Program-made: the position numbers and the translations under genes
Assembly: GCA_006969385.1 (NCBI GenBank)
Contig: CP030884.1
Coordinates: 3,100,001 to 3,164,000 of the forward strand
Source: Planctomycetaceae bacterium
GTDB taxonomy: Bacteria; Planctomycetota; Phycisphaerae; UBA1845; UTPLA1
Length of the DNA: 64,000 nucleotides
Direction of reading: 5' to 3'
Shown here: positions 33,801 to 42,087 of the stretch, in pieces
Layout of the letters: each line of letters starts with the position of its first letter
Position numbering within the stretch: the stretch's first letter is position 1
The notes under the pieces: generated by a model
Seen by the model: the letters and a program-made list of their open reading frames with translations, nothing else
Told to the model about the DNA's origin: nothing
Databases searched by the model: none

Positions 33801-35825
33801 GGTATCTGGGATGGTGCACTGAGTTGTGCCACCGATCCATGTCCGATTCCGCCGCCCAATGACACCTGTGACACTGCCATCGAAGTGTTCTGCGGCGATC
33901 TGTTGATCGGTGAGTCGACCGTTGATGCAACGGACGATTACGACCCGACCGCTGCTGGCTGTACCGGCTTCCAAGCGATCGGTGGTGACGTCGTTTATGT
34001 CTTCAACTCGGCCGTTGACCAGCAGGTCAACGTTTCGATGCTGAACATCAGCTACGACGCATCGCTCTACGTGGTGACGGATTGTGACGACCTCAGCACG
34101 TGTGTTGCAGGTTCCGACTCCTTCGGTCTCCCGTCGGAAGATGTCAGCTTTATGGCAACTGCCGGTACCACGTACTTCATCATTGCCGACGGATTCACCA
34201 TCGAGGGCACCTACGACCTTAGCGTCACGTGTGTTGTCGCCGGTGGCCCGGAAGCCTGTTGTTTTGCCGATGGTTCGTGTTTGGACCAGACGCCGGGCGA
34301 CTGTGCGATGAATGGTGGTACGAGTCAGGGCATTGGCACGACCTGTGCCACGACGAGCTGCCCGCAGCCGCCGCCCGCTAACGACGATTGCGATAACGCG
34401 ATTGCCGTGACCACGGGTCCGAACGCCGGTCAGGCCAATAACGATTCGGCTGGTGCCGACCTCATCGAAGCCAGTTGCCAAGCAACCTCGAACGGTGACG
34501 TTTGGTTTGTCTGGACGGCCGACTGTGACGGTAACGCCACCATCGACACCGAAGGTAGCGTTCTCACGACCAGCAACGACACCGTCTTGTCGATCTACTC
34601 GACCTCGTGCGGTGGCGCTGAAGTGGCGTGTGACGATGATGACGGTTCGGGCTTGCTCTCGACCGTGACCTTCCCTGTCTTAACGGGTGAAGTGTACTAC
34701 ATTCGCGTTGCCGGCTTCAGTGGCAACACGGGTGACGTCAACATCAACATCGCCTGTGCTTCGACCTCAATGGAAGCTTGTTGCTTCCCGGATGGTTCGT
34801 GTACGGACGAAATGGTCGGTGATTGTGCCGGTCTTGGTGGTGTCGGTCAGGGTGGTGGCACCGATTGTGCGAGCACCAGTTGCCCGCTTCCGCCGCCTGC
34901 CAACGACGACTGTGCGAATGCTACGGATGTTACCTCGACACCTCTGACAGACGTTGTGAGCCTTGCAGACGCCACGGATGATGCCAATATCGATCCGAGC
35001 TGCGACTCGAGTTTCTCTTGCGGCGTCGGTCCGGCTAACAACGGTATCTGGTACACCTATACCGCAGCCTCTGCCGGCGACCTTTCAGTCTCCGTCTCCG
35101 GTGCGGATACGGTGATCACCTTCTGGGTGGGGGCCGATTGCAACTCGCTCACGCAGATCAGTTGTTCAGATCCACAGTCGGATACCGTATCGTTGCTAAT
35201 GGGTGAGACAGTGTACATCGCCATCTCGAATTGGAGCTGCAGCAGCGAACCTAGTGGTGACGTGACGGTCGATATTGACTTCACTGCCGCCGGCGGTCCT
35301 GAGGCATGCTGTTTCCCGGATGGTTCGTGTTCGGACCAAACGCCGGGTGACTGTGCGATGATGGGTGGTACCAACCAAGGTATTGGCACCGATTGTCTCG
35401 GCGTAAGCTGCCCGCAGCCACCGCCCGCCAATGACGATTGTGCGAACGCCGAAGCGATTAGCATCGGTGGCATCGCCATGGGCAACACCGATGGTGCGAC
35501 GCCTGACGGTCTCGGCTTCTGCGGGACGTCCGCTGGTACCAACGGAGCCGTCTGGTACTCGGTCATTGGTGATGGTACGACGCTGACGGCCGATCTCTGT
35601 GGATCGCCCTTCGACTCGAAGATTCAGATCTACGAAGATGGCTGTGGCACGCTCACTTGCGTCACGGGCGAAGATGATGACTTCCCCAATTGCGGTGAAA
35701 ATGATCCTTCGGTCGATTGGTGTGCCGCAATGGGTGTTGAATACCTGATCGCGGTGCAGGGCTTTAGTACCTCTACGGGCGACTATACGTTGACCGTGAC
35801 GTCTGATGCCACGCCTTGTCCGTAA
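30834..35825 (+). CDS. Giant secreted cysteine-rich repeat protein
   Basis: A 1663-residue exported protein (signal peptide near residues 20-40: LAAAAIAVVCSLGLQSQALA). It contains ten copies of a cysteine-rich module of about 37-40 residues, pattern xACCFxDGxCxD...C...GGtxQGxGtxCxxxSCPxP. Six or more longer beta domains lie between them, starting NDDC..A and containing VWYSVIGDGTTLTATTC or similar (pre-peptidase C-terminal-like), plus one MAM/jelly-roll-like segment. A dockerin-like pair of calcium loops (GDVNGDSFIDGNDIQTF; DDQLIDMNDLSALI) sits mid-protein. The strong AGGAG site before ATG 30834, a classic terminator, and codon use richer in T-ending codons than its neighbours suggest high expression. 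It is probably a major surface or matrix protein. Confidence 0.85.
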   Translation: MLKTEVSNCIYARSRTVRTLAAAAIAVVCSLGLQSQALAQTCTHTLTMFDTFGDGWNDSGNDNTIEIFVNGGSVGVFSLATGTSGSETFMAATGDVITTTYIPTDTFEDENSWEIRDAFGNLVCEDLGGATGPDQAAMRACGAGNCPAVGSPEACCFADGSCMDLEATACATAGGTGQGLGTSCATFSCPQPTAPNDDCTGAIALSIPGLVTGTTVDQGGETLGTCGTTDGTGGGVWYSVIGDGTTLTATTCNPGTNYDTKLRVYTDGCVTLTCVGGNDDGSPTGMSPDPACVIPETGSTANRASTVSWCAVSGVEYLILVHGFGAAEGDFELTISSDGIACVQACCFDDGTCQDLGTGECGTAGGTPQGPGTDCASVSCPQPEACCLPNGTCQDILTADCTGLGGTPQGAGRFCVDVTCPAPSCDCGTVINTFPYTEDFEADEPNCAPGAGTTGCGLVCALVGDWENRANGLFDDTDFLTDQGGTTSGGTGPSVDATLGTATGNYAFIETSGNCGSGVAQMISPCFDLTGTGAPAFSFAYHMFGDDTGTLTVEVTSDSCQNLTQEFTISGQQSVDGTDWQTAIVDLTAYRGLPEVRILITATGGGGFESDIAVDDLVVFDDGSTGACCTAAGCSDGVSLTACAGLGGIYQGDNSTCAMTDCIGACCDDVGNCTEVTEPACDAAGGTFQGTAADCATTNCPVNGADDCIDPLPEAFDGANPVDLTGATTSGLLAPTCAFPVAPVDNINNDRFYQYTATCTGRLFVDTCGNAFDSRLAIYDADCAAIFGGAAPLECNDDHGSAAEGDTGNTCPNGLSASLAIDATMGTTYVIRVGSFTGAATTGMFDLNIACVAGAECDSCTGDVNGDSFIDGNDIQTFVDCYTTEFGAAPSAACACADVVDDQLIDMNDLSALITALLSKPNICDPGACCFFDGATMCTVTSQLVCDALGGDFTAGGDCSGDPCPVGRCCSTDGLTCNDVSEVECAAIGGIWDGALSCATDPCPIPPPNDTCDTAIEVFCGDLLIGESTVDATDDYDPTAAGCTGFQAIGGDVVYVFNSAVDQQVNVSMLNISYDASLYVVTDCDDLSTCVAGSDSFGLPSEDVSFMATAGTTYFIIADGFTIEGTYDLSVTCVVAGGPEACCFADGSCLDQTPGDCAMNGGTSQGIGTTCATTSCPQPPPANDDCDNAIAVTTGPNAGQANNDSAGADLIEASCQATSNGDVWFVWTADCDGNATIDTEGSVLTTSNDTVLSIYSTSCGGAEVACDDDDGSGLLSTVTFPVLTGEVYYIRVAGFSGNTGDVNINIACASTSMEACCFPDGSCTDEMVGDCAGLGGVGQGGGTDCASTSCPLPPPANDDCANATDVTSTPLTDVVSLADATDDANIDPSCDSSFSCGVGPANNGIWYTYTAASAGDLSVSVSGADTVITFWVGADCNSLTQISCSDPQSDTVSLLMGETVYIAISNWSCSSEPSGDVTVDIDFTAAGGPEACCFPDGSCSDQTPGDCAMMGGTNQGIGTDCLGVSCPQPPPANDDCANAEAISIGGIAMGNTDGATPDGLGFCGTSAGTNGAVWYSVIGDGTTLTADLCGSPFDSKIQIYEDGCGTLTCVTGEDDDFPNCGENDPSVDWCAAMGVEYLIAVQGFSTSTGDYTLTVTSDATPCP

Positions 35826-35890
35826 TTTGAAGGTGATCAGATGCAACTGAGTGGTTGCAGACGATCGTTCAAATACTGAGTCGATAATCT

Positions 35891-35927
35891 GGGTGCTGTC
35901 GCAGTCTGCGGCAGCACCCTTTTTTTT
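35891..35927 (+). terminator. Terminator of the giant secreted protein
   Basis: GGGTGCTG-t-CGCAG-tCTGCG-g-CAGCACCC followed by eight T, 66 bases past the stop codon. The remaining gap to 36219 is AT-richer than average and shows no gene. Confidence 0.93.
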
Positions 35928-36219
35928 CACCCTCAAACTTTCGTTTGCAGTACACATCCGGGATTCTGACGTCCCTCAGAAAACGAAGCGAAAATTACCG
36001 ATTCTAAATATTTTTGTTGCAAGAGATTTGATCGCGGTATTAAGATTTGGATAGTGAAGTGGGGGTCGCTCTGCGTTCTGCTATGCGGCTCGGTTTTCCG
36101 GGTGGGAAATCATTTCGTTCTGGCGCTCGTGCAGCCGAATTGTATTTTGCAAAGCAAGAACTGACCTCATTCGATCAATTGGATCAGATTGAACCGTTTG
36201 GCATGTCGGGGCTCGTCAA

Positions 36220-37893
36220 ATGTGTCTACGCTTTGGTCATCTCCTCTCATGCCTATTGACTGGTATCGTCATCTTTGAGGAAGGCGCACATGCTCGGTTG
36301 GAAAGACCCTTCAGCGAAATGAGCAGTTCGTTAGGCGTAAACTATTACTGCCCAACGGTACCGCCCGACAACGCACCCTACGGTCGTGGCTTGGCATTGG
36401 TGGATTTAGACAACGACCTCGATGCCGACCTGGTCTTACTTGGGGCAAGCAACCATATCGTGGGCGTGTACGAAAACGACGGTGGTACCTTTATCGATCG
36501 CAGCGCGACGACGGCCATTCCACCGTTACCCACTGCATCGGGTGTTGTCGCGTTCGACTACGACGGCGATGACGACCTCGATCTGCTGGTTACGCAGTGG
36601 AATCTGCCCAATATTCTGCTGCGCAACGATGGGAATTTCCTGTTTATGAACGTGAGCTACGAAACGGGCCTTACCTACATTGGCGAGTCTACGGGGCCCG
36701 CCGTGGCAGACTACGATGGCGACGGTTGGGTCGATTTGTTTCTCACCCTCTACGGTGAGCCGAATCGGCTGTTCCGAAATGACAGCGGCCAGGGTTTCAT
36801 CGACGTGACAGACTCGGTGGGTTTATCGGGTACGTACAATAGCCTGCAAGCTTCATTCTTCGACTTCGATCTCGATGGTGATAAAGACATTTACGTATCC
36901 AACGATCAGCGCACACCAACCAATACCCACGAATACAATCGTCTATTTGAAAACGTCGGTGGCCAATTCGTCGAGATTTCCGAAGCGTCGGGCACCGATA
37001 TCCGCCTGTTATCGATGAACGTTGGCATCGGCGATTTGGATCGCAACGGCTATCCCGATATCTATTGCACCAACGGCACCGTGGAGGCCATCAATCAGTA
37101 CATCCCAAATATGCTTTTGATGAACAACGGCGATCAAACCTTCACTCGCGAAGAGGCCGCCGCGGGGGTCGACTCATATCGATTCGGGTGGGGTGGCCAA
37201 TTCTTCGACTTCGACAACAATGGCTTCCTCGATCTGTACGTCTGCAATCAGATCGGAAAAAATCGTTTGTATGTGAATTCGGGTACATGGCCGCTGGTCG
37301 ACATGGCACCGACCTATCGCGTGGATGTCACGCCGGATTCGCGCTGTGTGGCCGTCGCCGATATTGATAGCGACGGCGATTTGGACATGGTCGTGCAGGT
37401 GTATAACAGCACCACGCGCGTTTTCATCAATCAGGAAGGCAACGCCAGCACCAATCGCTATATTCGAATCGTGCCGGTCGGCCTAACGCCCAACCGTCAT
37501 TCCATCGGTGCACGCGTCGAACTTCGCACGGGGAATGACTGGCAATCGACGGAGATCATCGCCGGCAGTACTTACAAAACGCAGAGCGAATTGGTGGCCC
37601 ATTTCGGTTTGGGTACCGCGCAAACCGCGGATGAGATTATCGTAACATGGCCGGACGGCGCGACGCGACGATTGTTGGCCATTAACGGCAATCAACAACT
37701 TCAAGTCCTGCACCCCAGCCTGATGGGGGATGCCAATAACGATGGCGATGTCAATCTAAGTGACATCACATCGTTCTATCAGCAAGTTCTGAACGGAGCC
37801 GCAGGGCCCGATATTTCTGCGATCGACTTTTCGGGTGACGGCCAACTCGACAGTCGCGACATCGCCGGTTTCGTCGACCGCCTCCTTCAGTAA
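36220..37893 (+). CDS. FG-GAP/VCBS repeat protein with ASPIC/UnbV and dockerin-like domains
   Basis: A 557-residue exported protein. After a short signal segment (HLLSCLLTGIVIF) come at least six FG-GAP/VCBS calcium-binding blades: VDLDNDLDADLVLLG, FDYDGDDDLDLLVTQ, ADYDGDGWVDLFLT, FDFDLDGDKDIYVSN, GDLDRNGYPDIYC, FDFDNNGFLDLYVC and ADIDSDGDLDMVV. An ASPIC/UnbV domain follows (SIGARVELRTG; VAHFGLGTAQTADEIIVTWPDG). It ends in a dockerin-like pair (GDANNDGDVNLSDITSF; DFSGDGQLDSRDIAGFVDRLL). Such proteins are secreted adhesins or glycan-binding surface proteins in planctomycetes. ATG at 36220 is the first start before the signal. Confidence 0.88.
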   Translation: MCLRFGHLLSCLLTGIVIFEEGAHARLERPFSEMSSSLGVNYYCPTVPPDNAPYGRGLALVDLDNDLDADLVLLGASNHIVGVYENDGGTFIDRSATTAIPPLPTASGVVAFDYDGDDDLDLLVTQWNLPNILLRNDGNFLFMNVSYETGLTYIGESTGPAVADYDGDGWVDLFLTLYGEPNRLFRNDSGQGFIDVTDSVGLSGTYNSLQASFFDFDLDGDKDIYVSNDQRTPTNTHEYNRLFENVGGQFVEISEASGTDIRLLSMNVGIGDLDRNGYPDIYCTNGTVEAINQYIPNMLLMNNGDQTFTREEAAAGVDSYRFGWGGQFFDFDNNGFLDLYVCNQIGKNRLYVNSGTWPLVDMAPTYRVDVTPDSRCVAVADIDSDGDLDMVVQVYNSTTRVFINQEGNASTNRYIRIVPVGLTPNRHSIGARVELRTGNDWQSTEIIAGSTYKTQSELVAHFGLGTAQTADEIIVTWPDGATRRLLAINGNQQLQVLHPSLMGDANNDGDVNLSDITSFYQQVLNGAAGPDISAIDFSGDGQLDSRDIAGFVDRLLQ

Positions 37894-37914
37894 AGCGCCG
37901 TTTTTTCTATCGGG

Positions 37915-38310
37915 CTAGTGCGACATGATCCATACGACCGCCGCACCGATCGCCGAGCCCAAAAGGCCGATCCATGCGCGCGAGATTCCGTAACGCCCGG
38001 CGATCTCAGCGGCGGTGGTTTGTTCCAACCGAACGCAAAGGCTTTCCACCCGCGCGTTGAGCCGCTCGATATCGCGTGCTTGCTCGGCGACCCGCACCGG
38101 CAACCCGTTTACGCTTTTTTCAAGTCCGCGAATCGACAGATTCAGCGTCGCCACCAATTCGGATACGCCACGCAACAGGCCATCGTGTTTCTCGGTGATC
38201 TGCTGTTCGGCACGCACCGTCGTCTCGAGTGATCCGATGGCGCGCGACAGCGCGCCAAGTCGCAATTCGAGATTGTCTAACTTGCTATCGAGTCTATCTT
38301 TGGTATCCAT
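37915..38310 (-). CDS. Coiled-coil protein with C-terminal membrane helix
   Basis: A 131-residue protein. Residues 1-105 form an almost continuous coiled coil (LDSKLDNLELRLGALSRAIG and ERLNARVESLCVRLEQ). A membrane helix at the C-terminus (ISRAWIGLLGSAIGAAVVWIM) anchors it. ATG at 38310 follows AAGGA; the frame is open to 38421. It is divergent from lpxD. Function is unknown; the plan resembles DUF1640-like tail-anchored proteins. Confidence 0.6.
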   Translation of the reverse strand: MDTKDRLDSKLDNLELRLGALSRAIGSLETTVRAEQQITEKHDGLLRGVSELVATLNLSIRGLEKSVNGLPVRVAEQARDIERLNARVESLCVRLEQTTAAEIAGRYGISRAWIGLLGSAIGAAVVWIMSH

Positions 38311-38521
38311 CCAATTTTCCTTGATTTCCGAAAACGAAGCTCGCGCCCACCGCGAACCAGCATGATTCGCCGGCGCGGTGAATTCGTCGCGATTCAAGGG
38401 CTTGCCGAGCGCTTCGGTCACCCCCGCACCGCAGATTGGCGGGGGGCAACGCCGGCCTCATGCCGACAAACTCGCCGAATCGGTTACCATCACGGGCGTT
38501 GCAATTTCAATTGGAGATTTC

Positions 38522-39604
38522 ATGGCCGCTTCAGCCATCAACGAAACAACCGTCACCGTCGAACAGATCGTTGCTGCCACGGGCGGAACGTTGGCAGGGC
38601 AGATAGATAAGTCGATATCGATCCGAACGATCGCCAGCCTTGCCGACGCCCAAGCGACCGACATCTCGTGGGTCGATAGCAAAAAGTGGCTCGCGACCGC
38701 GCAAGAATCCAAGGCCGCCATCATCATCGGCGCGCGCAGCGTGTTAGGCAGCGATCATCCGAAAGCGCTATTGGTCGAAGACACGCAGGCCGCCGTTGCA
38801 AATGTGTTGGAGCTTTTCGCACCACCGGCAGACCAGCCCGCCGTTGGCGTTCATCCGTCGGCGGCTGTCGATGAAACAGCCAACGTCGCCGCCACTGCCC
38901 GCATCGGGGCCCACGTGCGCATTGGGCCCGGCGCTGTCGTCGGTGAACATGCCATCGTCCACGCCGGTGTATCGATTGGCGCTTACACCCAAGTAGGCGC
39001 CGCGTGCGAATTGTTCGGCGGCGTCGTTATTTACGAACGGTGTACCCTCGGCGCACGGGTAAGAATCCACGCGAACGCCGTCATCGGTGCCGATGGGTTT
39101 GGATACATTTTTCGCGACGGTCAGCACCGTAAGCTCAAGCACATCGGCACTGTCGTTATAGAAGACGACGTCGAGATCGGTGCCAATACGACCATTGACC
39201 GGGCCAAGGTGGGTGAAACCCGCGTGGGTCGCGGTACCAAGATTGATAACCTCGTAATGGTCGCTCATAATGTTCAGATTGGCCCCGCCTGCATCATTGT
39301 GGGGCACGTTGGATTATCGGGCAGTGTGCGCTTGGGCGCGGGCTGCGTACTGGGGGGGCACGTGGGAGTGGCGGATGGCATATATCTGGCCGATGGAACC
39401 CAAGTGTCGGCTAAGTCCGGGATTATGAACGACTTCGAAACACCGGGCACGCGGATATTCGGTATTCCGGCACAGGAACATACCGCCGCCAAGCGCGAGT
39501 TGTTGCAGGTGCGACGCCTGCCCAAGGCACTAAAGCGTATCAGCGAATTGGAAAAGAAGGTCGCCGAACTTGAAGGCGCAGCAAACGATCGAGAAACCGG
39601 CTGA
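38522..39604 (+). CDS. lpxD: UDP-3-O-acylglucosamine N-acyltransferase LpxD
   Basis: Adds the second hydroxyacyl chain in lipid A synthesis. It is 360 residues long. An N-terminal uridine-binding domain ([22 protein letters not shown]) is followed by a left-handed beta-helix of hexapeptide repeats ([20 protein letters not shown] onward) with GADGFGY and [10 protein letters not shown]. The catalytic histidine lies in [10 protein letters not shown]. It ends in a C-terminal helix ([18 protein letters not shown]). ATG at 38522 has GGAG upstream. The 3' end overlaps the TTG start of lpxC/fabZ by 35 bases, so the genes are co-transcribed and coupled. Confidence 0.94.
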   Translation: MAASAINETTVTVEQIVAATGGTLAGQIDKSISIRTIASLADAQATDISWVDSKKWLATAQESKAAIIIGARSVLGSDHPKALLVEDTQAAVANVLELFAPPADQPAVGVHPSAAVDETANVAATARIGAHVRIGPGAVVGEHAIVHAGVSIGAYTQVGAACELFGGVVIYERCTLGARVRIHANAVIGADGFGYIFRDGQHRKLKHIGTVVIEDDVEIGANTTIDRAKVGETRVGRGTKIDNLVMVAHNVQIGPACIIVGHVGLSGSVRLGAGCVLGGHVGVADGIYLADGTQVSAKSGIMNDFETPGTRIFGIPAQEHTAAKRELLQVRRLPKALKRISELEKKVAELEGAANDRETG

Positions 39605-40883
39605 GATTCGTGGTCGCGGGTTGTTCACCGGCCAAGAGGTGAGTCTGCGCTTTAAACCTGCCGCGCCCGATTCCGGCGTCACGTTCGTTCGTCTCGATAC
39701 CGACACGCCTTGCCGCATCAGCGCCCACGTCAATAACGTCACCAAACGCCTGCGGCGCACTGCGCTGCGCAATGGCACTCATGCCGTTGAGACGGTCGAA
39801 CATTGCATGGCCGCCCTGCACGGCCTCGGTATCGACAACGTCGAAATCGAGATGTTCGGGGGCGAGTTGCCTGGCGGCGACGGCAGCAGTCAGTTGTTTG
39901 TCGATGCCATCACCGAAGCGGGCATTACCGATCAAAACAGCGAACGCAAACCGCTCGTCATCGAAGATACGATTCGCGTCTCGGAAGGCAACGCCGAACT
40001 GATCGCAGTGCCCAGCGATAACGACGCGCTCGATGTGTTATACGACCTCGACTACGGTCCCGATTCGGATATTCCGCGTCAATTCCTCGGTGTGCGAATC
40101 TCGGAAGAGACCTTTCGCAATGAAATCGCCACGGCGCGCACGTTCTTGCTTGAAAAAGAAGCGCTGCAATTCAAGGCCGCCGGCATGGGGCAACACCTTA
40201 CTTACGAAGACGTCGTCGTCATCGGTAAGAACGGTGTGATCGATAACGAGTTTCGCTTTCCCGATGAATGCGTGCGCCACAAAATTCTCGATCTGATCGG
40301 CGACATCTATCTGGCCGGTCGGCCCATTCACGGCAAGATCATCGCCACCCGCAGCGGCCACGCGCTCAATCACGAATTGGTGCGGCGTTTGTTGGCCGCG
40401 CTCAAGCGCAAGGAAAAGAGCATTCGCGCCGGCAGCGGCGTGGCAACGTTCGATGCGCGCCAACTGCATCGCATTTTGCCGCATCGCTATCCGTTCTTGT
40501 TGATCGATCGCGTCGTGGATATCGAAGACGAAAAACGCGCCATCGGTATCAAAAACGTGTCGATCAACGAACCGTTCTTCCAGGGGCATTACCCGTCGCA
40601 GCCGATCATGCCGGGCGTGCTGATTATCGAGGCCATGGCACAGTTGGCCGGCATATTGCTCTCGCAAAAACTGGAGCACGCCGGAAAGGTCGCCGTGCTG
40701 CTGTCGATGGACAACGTGAAATTCCGCCGTCAAGTGGTGCCGGGCGATCAGTTGATCCTCGAAGTCGAAACCATCCGCGTGCGGGCGCGTACGGGGCACG
40801 TCCGCTGCGTGGCAACGGTCAACGAAGCCTTGGTCGCTCAGGCTGAAATCAAATTCATGATGGTCGATGCCGAACCGCTTTAG
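39570..40883 (+). CDS. lpxC: LpxC-FabZ fusion: UDP-3-O-acyl-GlcNAc deacetylase and hydroxyacyl-ACP dehydratase
   Basis: A 437-residue fusion of two enzymes. Residues 1-290 are LpxC, the committed zinc deacetylase of lipid A synthesis. They include [16 protein letters not shown] with a zinc histidine, [10 protein letters not shown], and [19 protein letters not shown] with the second zinc His and Asp, plus the catalytic HALNHELVR. Residues 297-437 are FabZ, the hotdog-fold dehydratase, with [14 protein letters not shown] (catalytic His) and [15 protein letters not shown] (catalytic Glu). Such fusions are known in Bacteroidetes, Chlamydiae and Planctomycetes. The start is TTG at 39570 inside lpxD. 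Confidence 0.95.
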   Translation: MKAQQTIEKPAEIRGRGLFTGQEVSLRFKPAAPDSGVTFVRLDTDTPCRISAHVNNVTKRLRRTALRNGTHAVETVEHCMAALHGLGIDNVEIEMFGGELPGGDGSSQLFVDAITEAGITDQNSERKPLVIEDTIRVSEGNAELIAVPSDNDALDVLYDLDYGPDSDIPRQFLGVRISEETFRNEIATARTFLLEKEALQFKAAGMGQHLTYEDVVVIGKNGVIDNEFRFPDECVRHKILDLIGDIYLAGRPIHGKIIATRSGHALNHELVRRLLAALKRKEKSIRAGSGVATFDARQLHRILPHRYPFLLIDRVVDIEDEKRAIGIKNVSINEPFFQGHYPSQPIMPGVLIIEAMAQLAGILLSQKLEHAGKVAVLLSMDNVKFRRQVVPGDQLILEVETIRVRARTGHVRCVATVNEALVAQAEIKFMMVDAEPL

Positions 40884-41091
40884 GGCGGTAATATCCGCAG
40901 GCGGCGGTCGCAACGTCATGTCGCGCAGATGCTTTCGATTCGGGCACTTCCCATAGCGGAAATATTCTCATCGGTCCGAAAACTTCCCTCTGGAATCATC
41001 CGCAACAACCCGTTAGCATGATTGGGTGAGTAAGCGAGTGCTGCGCGCGGCCCGGCGCATCGTAATGGCCGCACGCAAATGGGAAGAGAAT

Positions 41092-42087
41092 ATGAGTGAT
41101 ATCGCCGCCACCGCGACCATCGATCCGCGGGCCCAGTTAGGCAACAACCTGACCATCGCACCGGGCTGTTACATCGGGCCCGACGTCACCATTGGCGACA
41201 ACTGCATCCTGATGCCGAACACCACGATCATCGGGAACACGCAGATCGGCAGCCACAACATCTTTTATCCATCCACCGTCATCGGCGCCGCCCCGCAGGA
41301 TTTGAAATTCAAAGGCGGTAACACCAAGCTCGTCATCGGCGATCACAACATCTTTCGCGAATGCGTAACGGCACACCTCGGCACCGAAATCGGTGGGGGC
41401 CTCACCTCGATCGGCAGCCACAATCAATTTCAAGTCGGTTCGCATATCGCCCACGACGTCATCATCGGCAGCCATTGCATCTTGAGTAATCAAGTGCAGA
41501 TCGCCGGTCACGTGCAGATCGAAGATCATGTGGTCGTCAGCGGTTTGGCCGGCGTTCAACAGTTCGTCACGCTGGGCGCATATAGCTTCATCGCCGGTGC
41601 GGCGCGCTGCACGGCTGATACGCCGCCGTACGTAATCTTCGGACACGACGGCGTGGTTGCAGGTGTAAACGTCAAAGGTCTGTCGCGCTGGGGTTTTTCG
41701 GAAGTCACGATTCAACAGTTGCGCGAACTCTGCAAGCTGCTCTTCCCCAAACGCAACACACCGCCATCGGATTATCGCATCCGCAATCTCTACGGCATGT
41801 TCGCCTCGCGCTCGAAGAACAACACGGCCGCGGCCGCGACCTTGGCCAAGCGCATTCGCGAGGCCGATGCGCGCTCGTTTACCGACGAACATTGCCAGTA
41901 TCTGCTCAGCTTCATGAAGCGCTCGATGCACGGCGGCGTACACGGTCGCTATCTCGAATCGCATCGCCGCGATAACAGCAGCCCGCCGCCCGAGTTTTAT
42001 CGTCGGCTGGCAGGGGCCGAAGGTGCGGCCAAGGACGATCGCTCCGCATCCGCCGCCCGCGCGCTTGACGGAGGCTCCAACAATTGA
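41092..42087 (+). CDS. lpxA: UDP-N-acetylglucosamine acyltransferase LpxA with extended C-terminus
   Basis: Transfers the first hydroxyacyl chain in lipid A synthesis. A beta-helix of hexapeptide repeats begins ATIDPRAQLGNNLTIAPG. The signature GAAPQDLKFKGG and VGSHIAHDVIIGSHC, with the catalytic histidine, identify LpxA. At 331 residues it is about 70 longer than usual. The excess is a hydrophilic tail after the C-terminal helices (SSPPPEFYRRLAGAEGAAKDD). ATG at 41092 follows GGAAGAG; the frame is open to 41026. Its stop overlaps the TTG of the next gene (TTGA). Confidence 0.92.
   Translation: MSDIAATATIDPRAQLGNNLTIAPGCYIGPDVTIGDNCILMPNTTIIGNTQIGSHNIFYPSTVIGAAPQDLKFKGGNTKLVIGDHNIFRECVTAHLGTEIGGGLTSIGSHNQFQVGSHIAHDVIIGSHCILSNQVQIAGHVQIEDHVVVSGLAGVQQFVTLGAYSFIAGAARCTADTPPYVIFGHDGVVAGVNVKGLSRWGFSEVTIQQLRELCKLLFPKRNTPPSDYRIRNLYGMFASRSKNNTAAAATLAKRIREADARSFTDEHCQYLLSFMKRSMHGGVHGRYLESHRRDNSSPPPEFYRRLAGAEGAAKDDRSASAARALDGGSNN

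Noticed and set aside
33276..34481. 401-codon open frame on the minus strand inside the giant secreted protein, and several similar long antisense frames nearby
   Set aside because: They are shadows of the plus-strand gene, which has a signal peptide, repeated domains, a ribosome site and a terminator. The antisense products have no domain and no ribosome site.
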